Shown one piece after another: positions 51,436 through 60,889 of a DNA stretch of 64,000 bases. Position numbers and translations under genes: made by a program. Source of the DNA: JBBQWT01 sp038210375. Lineage in GTDB: Bacteria; Acidobacteriota; Terriglobia; Terriglobales; Acidobacteriaceae. Location: the NCBI GenBank assembly GCA_038210375.1, contig JBBQWT010000001.1, positions 62,001 to 126,000 of the forward strand, given 5' to 3'. The notes beneath the pieces were generated by a model. It saw nothing but the letters and a program-made list of their open reading frames with translations. It did no database searches and had not been told where the DNA came from. Every line of letters starts with the position of its first letter. Positions within the stretch are counted from its first letter, which is position 1.

Positions 51436-53166
51436 ATGATGACCAGGTTGACCCAATCAAATCGTCCGGCGGCAAAAACACAACTTCTGCAAGCGGAAAT
51501 TGGTCAGATCTTTCACTGGGCCGCCGACCGAGCGGCCGCGGCCCATGATGATCCGGCAGCGACCCTGGAATGGGCGGAGTATGCCAGCAAGCTGGCATGG
51601 CGCGCTGACCCGGGTTTCTTCTTTGACGCCGGCCTGGAGTCAACGCTTTCGGCCATACCATTAGCTCACAGCGCGCAGAAATGGATCGCGCGCGAAGTCG
51701 CTCATCTTCCCCCTAGGGGCGCCGGCAAATGCATGATCCATGTACTCACCGCCGCCTATGCATCGGGTGGGCACACCCGGATCGTTGCGCGATGGATGGA
51801 GAACTGCGCGCTATGGCGGCCCCAGGAACGCCACGTGGTGGTTGTCACCTCGCAGGGGACGGAGCCGGTGCCCGAATGGCTCCGTACCGCGGCCCGGCAA
51901 GGCGGGGGCGCGCTCATCGTTCTTAATCGGCGCTATTCATTCCTGCAAAGGGCGATGGCATTGCGCCAGCTTGCGGATTCATGGGCCGATGATGTGGTGC
52001 TGCATGTTCATCCCGACGATTCAGCGAGCGTTTCCACGCTGGCCCAGCCGCGCCGCTGGAAAGCATACTTCCTGAACCACGCCGACCACGTGTTCTCGCT
52101 GGGAACGCATCTTTGCGACGTAGTGCTCGATTTACGGTGGTCGGGGGCCAGCGCTTCTCTGACCGAACGCAGTTCTCGCCCGGTAAAGAAAATGCTGCCG
52201 ATTCCGATGGAGGCCCTCAAGGCGGGAGATCGAGGGAAGCGGCGCGCGGAATCGCGCCGCATTCTCGGCCTGCGCGACGACATCATCGTGGCCATCACCG
52301 TGGGACCCGAGCCCAAGTACAACCCGTCGATGGGCTGGGATTTCTGTACCGCAGCCGCAGCGATTCTAAAGTCTGCGCCTGCGTTGCACTTGTTCGCGAT
52401 CGGGATTCCCAATCAGGGAAAGTGGCGCAAGCTGCACCATGACACCATCGGGCGATTTCATGCCATGGGTCTGATTCAAAATCCCAAAGTCTTGCGAGAT
52501 TGGTATTCAGCGGCCAACCTGTACTTCGAAGGCTTCCCCTTTACGTCTGTGACCGCAATGCTGGAAGCCGGTCTGCATGGGCTCCCGATGCAGCGGTTTA
52601 CCAATCGCGTGGCGCCGCTGCTTTCCGGAGATGATGTTTCGTACGAAGATCTTTGCCCGGCGGCGGCCACCCAGGAGGAATACGTTGCGCATGCAATTGC
52701 GCTGGCATCGCAAAGCCCGGGGACGTGGCAAGGCCTGGGGTACGCGATTACGAGCCGTATCGAAAACGATCACTGCGGCGAGAGTTGGTCGAAGAACTGG
52801 CTGGCCGCCATCGAATCGCCGGCATCGGTCACCTTGACCGATGATCGTTTAAGCTGTCACGCGCCGCTGGACCGCGGGTTGCAACACGCGGCCATCCTCG
52901 AGTGGCAGCTTGGGAACACCGGGATCGCGCCCAGTCTCAACGTCCTCAAGTCTTCCAGCCATCTGGGTGTAAAGCGAAAAGTTGCCATCATCGGTAAACA
53001 TCTCGGCCAGCCGGCGCCGCTCATTGAACGCACGAGCCGAAGACATCTCACCACTTTAGCCAGGCCCGTCATACTGGCATTCACTCCCAAGGCCGTGGCC
53101 GGATTTCTGAAAAGCCGACAGAGCCGGGCGTCCTTTGAAGTTCCTCCGCCGGATAATGAGGTGTAA
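51436..53166 (+). CDS. GT-B-type glycosyltransferase-like protein
   Basis: A 576-residue cytoplasmic protein. The first 90 residues are helical (AADRAAAAHDDPAATLEWAEY). Then CMIHVLTAAYASGGHTRIVARWME resembles the N-terminal Rossmann entry of GT-B enzymes. A second Rossmann domain has DDIIVAITVGPEPKYNPS, and LYFEGFPFTSVTAMLEAGLHGLPMQ fits the E-x7-E nucleotide-sugar motif. The substrate is not predictable; surface polysaccharide is likely. Intact frame, followed by a terminator. Confidence 0.8.
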   Translation: MMTRLTQSNRPAAKTQLLQAEIGQIFHWAADRAAAAHDDPAATLEWAEYASKLAWRADPGFFFDAGLESTLSAIPLAHSAQKWIAREVAHLPPRGAGKCMIHVLTAAYASGGHTRIVARWMENCALWRPQERHVVVVTSQGTEPVPEWLRTAARQGGGALIVLNRRYSFLQRAMALRQLADSWADDVVLHVHPDDSASVSTLAQPRRWKAYFLNHADHVFSLGTHLCDVVLDLRWSGASASLTERSSRPVKKMLPIPMEALKAGDRGKRRAESRRILGLRDDIIVAITVGPEPKYNPSMGWDFCTAAAAILKSAPALHLFAIGIPNQGKWRKLHHDTIGRFHAMGLIQNPKVLRDWYSAANLYFEGFPFTSVTAMLEAGLHGLPMQRFTNRVAPLLSGDDVSYEDLCPAAATQEEYVAHAIALASQSPGTWQGLGYAITSRIENDHCGESWSKNWLAAIESPASVTLTDDRLSCHAPLDRGLQHAAILEWQLGNTGIAPSLNVLKSSSHLGVKRKVAIIGKHLGQPAPLIERTSRRHLTTLARPVILAFTPKAVAGFLKSRQSRASFEVPPPDNEV

Positions 53167-53209
53167 CCCGCGCGGCAATTCCCCTGCCGGCGTGCAGAGA
53201 ATCAATTCA

Positions 53210-53248
53210 GCCGGGCAAGGCAACGAATGCCCATGCCCGGCCTTTTTT
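53210..53248 (+). terminator. Rho-independent terminator between convergent genes
   Basis: Stem GCCGGGCA/TGCCCGGC (53210-53217 with 53234-53241), then C and six T. Confidence 0.82.
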
Positions 53249-53385
53249 CTCCGCTCAAACTTCGTGAGATCGAGTTTCCTGCGCAACCCTTGCTTTCCTC
53301 TGCTTGCTCAATTATGAGCTGCACAGCGCTGAAACCTGGCCAGTGCAATACGAACGGGCGCGGCGCGGCCGAAAATAGAGCGGAA

Positions 53386-54228
53386 TCAGGGGTTCACGGC
53401 ACGGGGCTTGCGCGGATTTTTCAATTCCGTTAGGGAAGCCGCTGTCATGCTTTGCGACGGAGGTTCTGTGCCGGTGCGGCCAGCTTGGGGCGTACAGGAT
53501 TCCGGACCATTGTTTCGACAACGCCATGGCATGAGCCGCAGCAACGAAGGGTAAACAGACTGTATCTTGAGCCAGGGAGATCTCGGACTTAATTCCTCAG
53601 GTTCCAACATTGCTACGATGTTTCCGGTGGTGGGGTTACGCAGAATGAAACCGAGTTCGCCATCGCCCAACGCTGACTGTTTGTAGAAATCCGGAATCTT
53701 CAGCTCAAATTTTCCCTCCTTGCCGGGACGAACACTGCCCAGCCGGAAGGTTTGGATAAACCCGTCCATGATCCCAAAAAACGGGTTTCCCCAGAGGGCG
53801 AGATAAGAAACTTCCACCTGGACTGGTTGATCCTGGGTAATCGAAAGGGGAAGCACCTGGCCATGCAGCGCAACCCAGGGGAGCGGCTTGCACGGAATGG
53901 GCCGCTGTAGTGGCTCGCTTCCCACGGCAAGATCCATCGTGACGACCTCGCACCCTGGCAAGTAGGCGATGATCTTTATGTTCGTGGTGGACGCTTTGCC
54001 CTCGGGCCTGAATATGACATATGCCGTCCGGTTTTCTTCAGGTTTGACGAACTGCCCGAGGCCGCCGAATGGTCCCACCAGGTGATACTTGATTTGTACC
54101 GCCTCCGATGGCATTCCGACCGGCAACTGGAGTGTAACGATGGGGACCGGCGGGTCCTCTTGATGCTGTGCGTGCAGATCAAAAACCAGGCCCAGGAGCA
54201 GGGCGACCGAAAAGAAATAACATTTCAT
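53386..54228 (-). CDS. Secreted protein of unknown function
   Basis: A 280-residue exported protein from ATG at 54228; the frame extends upstream but the signal peptide MKCYFFSVALLLGLVFDLHAQ defines the start. The mature protein is beta-rich, with several Pro and a low-complexity C terminus after a Cys pair (CRNNGPESC). No known family. It ends near the terminator of the glycosyltransferase and diverges from the kinase. Confidence 0.7.
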   Translation of the reverse strand: MKCYFFSVALLLGLVFDLHAQHQEDPPVPIVTLQLPVGMPSEAVQIKYHLVGPFGGLGQFVKPEENRTAYVIFRPEGKASTTNIKIIAYLPGCEVVTMDLAVGSEPLQRPIPCKPLPWVALHGQVLPLSITQDQPVQVEVSYLALWGNPFFGIMDGFIQTFRLGSVRPGKEGKFELKIPDFYKQSALGDGELGFILRNPTTGNIVAMLEPEELSPRSPWLKIQSVYPSLLRLMPWRCRNNGPESCTPQAGRTGTEPPSQSMTAASLTELKNPRKPRAVNP

Positions 54229-54333
54229 GTTCCAGTGATTCTCTTCCTGCGGAGCCGTCGACGCAAATTGACTTCGCCGCCGACCCCGGTTCATTGACTT
54301 GCCCTTGCCGCCCCGCCTAACATTGCGCGACCC

Positions 54334-56721
54334 ATGATCGATCAGACTATCTCGCACTACCGCATCGTCGAGAAACTCGGCGGTGGCGGCATGGGCGTGG
54401 TGTACAAGGCGCAGGACACAAAGCTCGACCGGTTCGTCGCCCTCAAGTTTCTGCCCGACGATGTTGCGCACGACCCCCAGTATCTCAGCCGGTTTCAACG
54501 CGAAGCCAAGGCTGCTTCCGCCCTGAATCATTCCAATATCTGCACGATTTACGAAATTGACGAGGCCGATAGCCGCGCTTTTATTTCCATGGAACTGCTG
54601 GAAGGGCAGACACTCCGCCATCAGATGGCGGGAAACCCGCTGGAAATTGAAACCCTGCTGGATGAGGCAATTCAGATTGCGGATGCGCTGGATGCCGCTC
54701 ATTCCCGGGGCATCATTCATCGGGACATCAAGCCGGCCAACATCTTTGTGACCGGGCGCGGGCAGGTGAAGATTCTCGACTTTGGGCTGTCCAAGTTGTT
54801 AAAGAAGGCTGGCGCCGGCGCGGATGCGAGCGCCGCGACCCTGGGCGCGGGGGAGTATCTCACCAGCCCCGGCAGCGTACTCGGCACCGTGGCGTATATG
54901 TCCCCGGAACAGGTTCGGGGGAAGGATCTCGACGTTCGTACCGACCTGTTCTCGTTCGGCGCAGTTTTATACGAGATGGCAACCGGGCAACTGCCGTTCC
55001 GCGGCGACACTTCTGGAGTGATATTCAAAGCCATTCTGGATGGGACACCGGCGCCGGCGGTTCGGTTCAATCCTGATCTGCCGTCCAAGCTGGAAGAAAT
55101 CATCAACAAGTGCCTGGAGAAAGACCGGAACCTTCGCTACCAGCACGCGTCAGAGATTCGCGCCGATTTGCAGCGACTGAAACGCGACTCCGAGTCGGCT
55201 CGATTTGGCGCCGCGGCGCCGCAGCCTGGGAAACCGCGCCCTCGCGCTGCGGCCTGGCTCGCGGCCGCCTGCCTTGCTCTCATCGGTCTGGCGGCAGCCG
55301 GCGCCTGGTTTATGCGTTCGGGCAGTACGTCACAGATTGACTCCATAGCCGTCATGCCCTTCGTCAATGGCGGCGGAGACGCCAATACCGACTATCTCAG
55401 CGACGGCATCACCGAATCGCTGATCGACAACCTGGCACACGTGCCTCAGCTCAAAGTGAAGTCGCGCAGCTCAGTTTTCCATTACAAAGGCAAGGATGTG
55501 GAAGTTCAAACCGCAGGCAAAGAACTGGGCGTGACCGCGCTGGTAAATGGGCGAGTGGTCCCGCGCGGTGACAATATCGAAGTGAGCGCCGAGATCACCG
55601 ACGTTCGCGACAATACCGAAATCTGGGGGCGCCACTACAGCGGCAAGAGCGCGGACATCATCTCGCTGCAACAGAAAATCGCCGGCGACATCGCGGAGAA
55701 GTTGCGGTCCCAACTCAGCACTGCACAAAAGCAGCAGGTCACCCGCCAGGGCACGCAGAATCCAGAAGCTTATGAGTTGTATTTGAAGGGGCGCTATGAC
55801 TGGAACAAACAAACTGCCGCCGGGATTACCAGCGCGATCTCCTATTTCAGTCAGGCCATCGCCAGGGATCCCGGCTATGCGCCGGCCTATGTCGGCTTGG
55901 CCGACGGTTATGGCGCCATGACTGCTTTTGGAGGCGCTCCGAGCGAGAGCTTTCCAAAATCGAACGCGGCCGCCCGCAAGGCGCTGGAGCTGGATCCGAC
56001 CCTGGCCTATGCCCATGCTGTTCTGGGCGCCAATTATATGGAGTATGACCTGGATTTTGCCGGAGGCGAAGCCGAGTACAAAAAAGCCCTGGAACTGGAT
56101 CCTAATGACGCCGCGGAACACTGGCTGTATGCGTACGACCTGGGAATGCTTGGGGGCAGGGAACAGGAGGCCCTTGCCGAAGCCGACCGCGCCCACCAGC
56201 TTGATCCGCAGTCGCCCGTCTATAGCTCGTGGATGGGGGTCATTCAAATCATGGCGCGACATTATGACGAGGCCATTATTCTGAGTAAAAAGGTGGCCAA
56301 TGAAAACGCGCAATTCGCCATGGCGCACGCCTACCTGGCCCAGGCGTATTGGGGCAAGCGCATGTACCCTCAGGTCATTGAAGAGTGGAAGACCTATGGC
56401 CAGCTTTCCGGGGATCCAAAGGAAGCGGAATTTGCTTCAGCCCTGGCACAGGGGTATGGCGCCGCGGGCTGGAAGGGCGCACTCAGCAAAGGCATCGAAG
56501 TGCGGCAAGCGCAACGCAAGACCGGCTACTCGTCCGCGTACACCATCACCCAGCTTTATGCCGATCTGGGCGACAAAGATCAGGCATTCACGTGGCTTAA
56601 CACCGCTTACCAGGAACACGATGCCAAGCTGGAAGGATTGAAAACCGACTTCATGCTGGATCCGCTGCGTTCCGATCCGCGGTTTGCGCAATGGGTGCGC
56701 AAAGTAGGTCTGCCGCAATAG
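54334..56721 (+). CDS. Serine/threonine protein kinase with TolB-like and TPR domains
   Basis: A 795-residue Hanks-type kinase. N-terminal kinase (1-280): glycine loop LGGGGMGVVYKA, Lys in VALKFL, HRDIKPANI, DFGLS, and an activation-region SPEQVRGKDLDVRTDLFSFG. A membrane helix (about 305-325) separates it from the outside, where a TolB-like/FlgO-type domain (AVMPFVNGGGDANTDYLSDGI to about 470) and TPRs (YELYLKGRYDWNKQTAAGI onward) follow. It presumably senses an extracytoplasmic partner and phosphorylates cytoplasmic substrates. Convergent with the second kinase gene. Confidence 0.95.
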   Translation: MIDQTISHYRIVEKLGGGGMGVVYKAQDTKLDRFVALKFLPDDVAHDPQYLSRFQREAKAASALNHSNICTIYEIDEADSRAFISMELLEGQTLRHQMAGNPLEIETLLDEAIQIADALDAAHSRGIIHRDIKPANIFVTGRGQVKILDFGLSKLLKKAGAGADASAATLGAGEYLTSPGSVLGTVAYMSPEQVRGKDLDVRTDLFSFGAVLYEMATGQLPFRGDTSGVIFKAILDGTPAPAVRFNPDLPSKLEEIINKCLEKDRNLRYQHASEIRADLQRLKRDSESARFGAAAPQPGKPRPRAAAWLAAACLALIGLAAAGAWFMRSGSTSQIDSIAVMPFVNGGGDANTDYLSDGITESLIDNLAHVPQLKVKSRSSVFHYKGKDVEVQTAGKELGVTALVNGRVVPRGDNIEVSAEITDVRDNTEIWGRHYSGKSADIISLQQKIAGDIAEKLRSQLSTAQKQQVTRQGTQNPEAYELYLKGRYDWNKQTAAGITSAISYFSQAIARDPGYAPAYVGLADGYGAMTAFGGAPSESFPKSNAAARKALELDPTLAYAHAVLGANYMEYDLDFAGGEAEYKKALELDPNDAAEHWLYAYDLGMLGGREQEALAEADRAHQLDPQSPVYSSWMGVIQIMARHYDEAIILSKKVANENAQFAMAHAYLAQAYWGKRMYPQVIEEWKTYGQLSGDPKEAEFASALAQGYGAAGWKGALSKGIEVRQAQRKTGYSSAYTITQLYADLGDKDQAFTWLNTAYQEHDAKLEGLKTDFMLDPLRSDPRFAQWVRKVGLPQ

Positions 56722-56770
56722 CGGAGTCTTTCGGGCTAGCGGAGCTGGGCGGCCAGGTTCCGTTCATCGA

Positions 56771-57670
56771 TTAACGGAGTGGCCGGAGGCGCCAAATGTG
56801 GCTGTGCATTTGCTCGCCGTATGCCAGCACATGTCCGTCATTCGTCCACCCGAACATGAATACGTCGCCTGCGAAGTCCAGCGGGATACTGGTAAATTTT
56901 CCGCTTGCCAGGTCAAGCACAGCGGCCCTGAAGAACCAGGAATCGCGCGGCACGACGCCGATCACCAACTTCCCGCTTTTATTAAGACTACTCGCGCCCA
57001 ATGCGAGGGGAACAATGGAAAGATCAGTTTGAACATGAATGTCTTGTGGAGTTCCGCCGTCAACAGGAATTCGAACCAGATGCACCCCGTCCTTTTCTAC
57101 CAGGCTAACGATGAGATCTCTGCCGTTGGGATCGACCGCCACGCCATCTCCGGCGGAAATCTTGCGCGGCGGGCCGTCTGCGGATGGGATGGCCCAAAGG
57201 ATCCCTTCGACAGTGTAGTAGAGTGTGTTTCCATCGGTTGAAGCGGCCAGGCTGGTCACGGTCTTACCCTTGCAGCCTTGCAGGCGTCGAATGATGCGGC
57301 CGTCGCTCGCCGAAGCGATCGCGATAGTCTGAAGACTACCGGTTCCCGCCATCAGTGCCACTTGATTGTCCTTGAGCGCTGCGGCAGGCAGGCTCGTCTC
57401 CTCCAAGGTATCCACCAGCGGGAAAAAATTCCCGCCGGGTTTGCCAATCAGGAGTTGAGAACGGCCAGCGAAAAGTGTTGTAAGCAGAAAGCGGCCATCG
57501 GGGAACTCCACTGGCGCGGAAAGGTCGTTGCCGCGGATGGGGGAGACGCCGAGCACTTCAGGCACACCGCCAGAAACAGGAAAGCGCAGAATTTGGAAAG
57601 GCCGGTCAACCTGATCGATAAAGATTGTGCCGTCGGCGCCTGCATCGATGGTCCATACCGGAATGGTCAC
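56771..57670 (-). CDS. C-terminal beta-propeller part of a frameshifted serine/threonine kinase
   Basis: A 299-residue frame with PD40-like propeller repeats: TIDAGADGTIFIDQVDRPFQ, PDGRFLLTTLFAGR, STDGNTLYYTVEGILWAIP, DPNGRDLIVSLVEKDGV. It has no signal or membrane segment of its own and the GTG at 57670 has no ribosome site. Upstream codons in the same frame (QGAVQILTSV) continue the propeller pattern and meet the end of the kinase frame at 57691-57695. It is therefore the tail of the upstream kinase gene, not a separate gene. Confidence 0.75.
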   Translation of the reverse strand: MTIPVWTIDAGADGTIFIDQVDRPFQILRFPVSGGVPEVLGVSPIRGNDLSAPVEFPDGRFLLTTLFAGRSQLLIGKPGGNFFPLVDTLEETSLPAAALKDNQVALMAGTGSLQTIAIASASDGRIIRRLQGCKGKTVTSLAASTDGNTLYYTVEGILWAIPSADGPPRKISAGDGVAVDPNGRDLIVSLVEKDGVHLVRIPVDGGTPQDIHVQTDLSIVPLALGASSLNKSGKLVIGVVPRDSWFFRAAVLDLASGKFTSIPLDFAGDVFMFGWTNDGHVLAYGEQMHSHIWRLRPLR

Positions 57671-59432
57671 GCTGGTGAGGATTTGTACCGCCCCCTGAAC
57701 CGGAGCGGGGGACGGACACGATCTGGTGTAGATTGCCGGCCGGAAGATCTATCAGGACCGAACGATTATCCGGGGTTGGAGCGATGAGAAATCCCTCACT
57801 AGTCTGGCGGATGGGCAATTCGGGAGCGAGCCGGCGAGTTTTGCCGCTGGCGAGATCGATCGCGAATAAGTGGGGCGGCTCCCCTGCAGCCATCCCGTCA
57901 GCCAAGCCAAAGAACACCGCCTCCTTGCCATCGGGAAAGACGCGCATAAGTGCGACCGGGAAGGTAGGGGGAATCCAGGCTTGCAGGGGCTCGAGCCGTT
58001 CCGAATCCGGCCAGAAATGATAGATCCGATTCTTGCGCTCAGCATCAACCCGCCAGATCAACAAGCTGCCATCTGGAAGGGCTTCCGGGCTTGCGGCGTT
58101 ATTCAACACCAACCGCTCCTCTCCGCCAAGCGAAGGAACGGTGTAGATTCCCACAGGCAGGGAGGACACCCGATCGAAATAGAGCTTGGAGCCGTCGTGC
58201 GACCAGGCGATTTCCTGCACGGTGCCGCGCGACCTTTCGTGGGTAAGGACGGTCCAATTTCCCGAGTCGGGATTCAAAACCGCCACCTGGGCCTGATTGT
58301 CCACCATGGCTTGAAAAGCCAGGGTGTGACCGTCGGGAGAAATTCGAGGCCCAAAAGCGATGCTCGAACCTACCAGGAGGTCGCCGGACCAGCGAGGAGG
58401 CGGAGTCACCTGGCGGCCTCGCAGCCACCATCCACCCATAAGAGCAGCGACCGACAGAGCCGTTACGGCGAAGCAGGGCACTATCCACCGGCGGGAGCGC
58501 AAGGGCGCGCCATCACCGGGCAGGACAGAATAGCCGTGGGCTACAGGAGAATCCGAAACGCCCTTCAAGGTTTCTTCGATGGCGATGCGGGCTTCACCTA
58601 TATCGCGCAGGCGTTGCCTGGGGTCTTTGTTCAGGCAACGGTTAAGGATCTGTCGTATTTTTGGCGGAGTATTTGCCGGCAAAGCCTTCGGGTCGGGCTC
58701 TTCCCTGATCACTGCCGACAGTGTGTCGGTCACGGTTTCGCCGCGGAACGGAGGCATTCCCGTCAGCATTTCGTAGAGCACACACCCGAAAGCCCAGATG
58801 TCGGTGCGACGGTCGACGGTTTTGCCTCGAGCCTGTTCTGGACTCATGTAGGCAGCGGTTCCGAGGATCACGCCTGCCCGCGTCGCTCCGGCGGTCATCG
58901 TCGGAGAATCAGAGAGGTTGGTGGCGAAGGACGCGTTGGTCTCCAGCGCCTTGGCTAAGCCGAAGTCGAGAACTTTAACCGTGCCCTGGGGCGTGATCTT
59001 AATGTTCGCCGGTTTCAAGTCACGGTGAATGATGCCGCGCTCGTGTGCGTATTCGAGCGCCTCGGCGATTTGTCTGGCAAAGCTGAGAGTTTCGTCCTCC
59101 GAGGAGAAGTCGGCCGGGCGGGCGCCGGCAATCCGTTCCCCCAAGGTCGGCCCTTCGACCAGTTCCATCACCAGGGCGCGTATGCCCGAGGAATCTTCCA
59201 AACCGTAAATCGAGGCGATGTTCGGGTGATTTAATGAAGCGAGAACCTGGGCTTCGCGCTCAAAACGGGCCATCCGTTCGGCGTCGCCGGCAAGACTTTC
59301 TGGCAAGACCTTGAGCGCCACCTCGCGGCCCAGCCTGGTGTCGCGAGCGCGAGACACCTCGCCCATGCCGCCTGCGCCCAACGGTGAGAGGATTTCGTAA
59401 GGTCCGAGTTTCGTGCCGGCAGTGAGGGACAT
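57606..59432 (-). CDS. Serine/threonine protein kinase, N-terminal part, frameshifted
   Basis: A 608-residue frame. Kinase domain: LGAGGMGEVSRARDTRLGREVALKVLP, HRDLKPANIK, DFGLAKAL, and SPEQARGKTVDRRTDIWAFG. A transmembrane helix (about 315-337) is followed by propeller repeats (SPDGHTLAFQAM, SHDGSKLYFDRV). Normal coding ends near residue 573; the last 35 residues are Arg/His/Gly-rich and not propeller-like. A run of five C at 57691-57695, if read as four, joins this frame to 56771-57670, giving one kinase of about 880 residues. A sequencing or assembly error and a true mutation are both possible. Confidence 0.9.
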   Translation of the reverse strand: MSLTAGTKLGPYEILSPLGAGGMGEVSRARDTRLGREVALKVLPESLAGDAERMARFEREAQVLASLNHPNIASIYGLEDSSGIRALVMELVEGPTLGERIAGARPADFSSEDETLSFARQIAEALEYAHERGIIHRDLKPANIKITPQGTVKVLDFGLAKALETNASFATNLSDSPTMTAGATRAGVILGTAAYMSPEQARGKTVDRRTDIWAFGCVLYEMLTGMPPFRGETVTDTLSAVIREEPDPKALPANTPPKIRQILNRCLNKDPRQRLRDIGEARIAIEETLKGVSDSPVAHGYSVLPGDGAPLRSRRWIVPCFAVTALSVAALMGGWWLRGRQVTPPPRWSGDLLVGSSIAFGPRISPDGHTLAFQAMVDNQAQVAVLNPDSGNWTVLTHERSRGTVQEIAWSHDGSKLYFDRVSSLPVGIYTVPSLGGEERLVLNNAASPEALPDGSLLIWRVDAERKNRIYHFWPDSERLEPLQAWIPPTFPVALMRVFPDGKEAVFFGLADGMAAGEPPHLFAIDLASGKTRRLAPELPIRQTSEGFLIAPTPDNRSVLIDLPAGNLHQIVSVPRSGSGGGTNPHQRDHSGMDHRCRRRRHNLYRSG

Positions 59433-59524
59433 CTGTGCGCAGCGATTATAATCTGCGCCAATGCAGTGCGGCCGCCCGTGATGCGGAGGAGAAATTAAAT
59501 TCAGGGGATTCCAGGGAGCAGTGT

Positions 59525-59592
59525 CAGAGCAAAGTCGGGTCTCTCAACTACGCCACGCACGAGCCCGCGCTGTCTGGTCGAGATAACATTGC
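59525..59592 (+). repeat. Interspersed repeat, family A, degenerate copy
   Basis: GGTCTCTCAACTACGCCACG and GGTCGAGATAACA (59576-59588) are degenerate matches to the family A unit. Confidence 0.55.
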
Positions 59593-59873
59593 TGGGAAGA
59601 ATAGACTGCGGGCGGGCAGCCCAGGTGATTAAGGTGGGCGAGATATCTTTCAGCGAAGTATGCCCCTTTTTGCGGGATCTTCCGATCTGGTGAAGACCGA
59701 TGTTATCTTCTAGCTAGGTCGGGGAACCACACACCTTCAATGCCGATTCATTGGAGACCCAAGCGGTCGGGGTTGAGCATTCCTCGCCCACTGATTGCGT
59801 GCTGCAACGACGTGGGGCACCCTAATCTTATGGGCCACCCGCCGAATCCTTAACGATGTGCGCTGAATGTCCC

Positions 59874-59998
59874 TTGAACGAAAGCAACAACAAGAGCCGC
59901 CCCGAGGTCTCTCCACTACGCCCCGCAAAAGCCCGGGGTCTCCGGTCGAGATGACAATTGTTTGAAGGGTGAGAGCAAGCGCGGAGTGAATCACCCCA
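59874..59998 (+). repeat. Interspersed repeat, family A, copy 2
   Basis: Contains GCCCCGAGGTCTCTCCACT, CGCCCCGCAAAAGCCCGGGG and GGTCGAGATGACAATTG (59944-59960). It forms an inverted pair with the copy at 60219-60291. The region 59593-59873 holds no gene. Confidence 0.8.
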
Positions 59999-60085
59999 GC
60001 TAACGATCACACCGGTTAAGAACAAAGCCAGTCACCGGGGGTACTCTTGGATGGGTTGCGATTTGTGAAGGTCAGGGCCAGCCTA

Positions 60086-60181
60086 ATGATGCATAAGACC
60101 CACGAATTCATTGGTCAGTTGACCGCTCGGGCAGCTTCGGAGGGGATCGAAGGACTTCTAAACGATGTGATGCTTCGCTGA
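60086..60181 (+). other. Short open frame between inverted repeat copies, possible gene relic
   Basis: ATG at 60086 to TGA at 60179 gives 31 codons with a helical, natural-looking sequence (THEFIGQLTARAASEGIEGL). No ribosome site, no relatives recognised. Given as the only gene-like content between the two inverted repeat copies; the rest of 59999-60218 shows nothing. Confidence 0.2.
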
Positions 60182-60218
60182 AATCTTTGCTGTGACTGTA
60201 ATTTCACTCTCTAATAAA

Positions 60219-60291
60219 TGTCATCTCGACCGGAGACCCCGGGCTCTATTGCGGGGCGTAGTGGAGAGACCTCGGGGCGGCTCTTGCGGTT
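60219..60291 (-). repeat. Interspersed repeat, family A, copy 3, inverted
   Basis: TGTCATCTCGACC (60219-60231) and GGGGCGTAGTGGAGAGACCT are the reverse complement of the family unit. Confidence 0.8.
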
Positions 60292-60375
60292 GGTTTGGTT
60301 CTCAAATGGCGTGACCAAGAAAAGGGTCTTGCTCTGGCTGAAATTTCTCCCCATGAAAATGTCGAGCAATGATTT

Positions 60376-60804
60376 ATGAGCGAAAAGATATATTGCGTTT
60401 ACATCATGGCAAACTAGACCCGGGGGTGTTTATACATCGGCATAAGGAGTCGGTTAAAAGCGCGAGTGAGAGAACATAAGAGCGGAGCCTTCGAGGGTTT
60501 CACCGCCAAATATAAGCTCCATCGTTTGGTGTATTACGAAACATACCGTCAGATCAGTCGTGCGCTGGCCCGTGAGAAGCAGCTGAAAAATTGGCGAAGA
60601 TCAAAGAAGGAAGCGCTGATTGAATCGATGAATCCCAATTGGCTTGATCTGTCTGCGGAATGGGAAAAGCCTGTTCCGACTCACCAGTTGAAGGTGGAAA
60701 GACCCGTGCAACGGTTTGCCGAGTTGAACGAAACCAAAAACAAGACCCGCCCCGAGGTCTCCCCACTACGCCCCGCAAAGGCCCGGGGTCTCCGGTCGAG
60801 ATGA
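60376..60804 (+). pseudogene. GIY-YIG nuclease-like gene broken by an amber codon
   Basis: From ATG at 60376 the frame reads MSEKIYCVYIMAN, then TAG (60415-60417), then TRGCLYIGIRSRLKARVREH and on through EHKSGAFEGFTAKYKLHRLVYYETY, AREKQLKNWRRSKKEALIESMNPNW, all typical of the UPF0213/GIY-YIG single-domain nuclease family (VYI and YIG as the catalytic motif). One stop separates the two halves of the motif. The C terminus, from about NETKNKTRPEV, is encoded by a family A repeat copy, which also supplies the TGA stop. Could be expressed as a truncated 113-residue form from 60466, but this would lack the active site. Confidence 0.8.
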
Positions 60805-60842
60805 CAATTGTTTTGAGGGTGAAAAGCGGGTGGCTCACACCC
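60723..60842 (+). repeat. Interspersed repeat, family A, copy 4
   Basis: GCCCCGAGGTCTCCCCACT, GCCCCGCAAAGGCCCGGGG and GGTCGAGATGACAATTG (60794-60810); matches copy 2 over about 110 bases in the same orientation and overlaps the end of the broken GIY-YIG gene. Confidence 0.8.
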
Positions 60843-60889
60843 ATAGGGCGAGATCTACGTCACTCCGGTTCTCCGATATACTGAGCGGA

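Noticed and set aside
27471..60417. Amber codon reassignment in this organism
   Set aside because: Several intact genes (for example the aldehyde dehydrogenase and ymdB neighbours) end at TAG, and only two small genes have internal TAG; ordinary mutation is simpler.
59874..60842. CRISPR array from the repeated units
   Set aside because: Units are about 75-120 bases, in both orientations, with irregular spacing and no cas gene.
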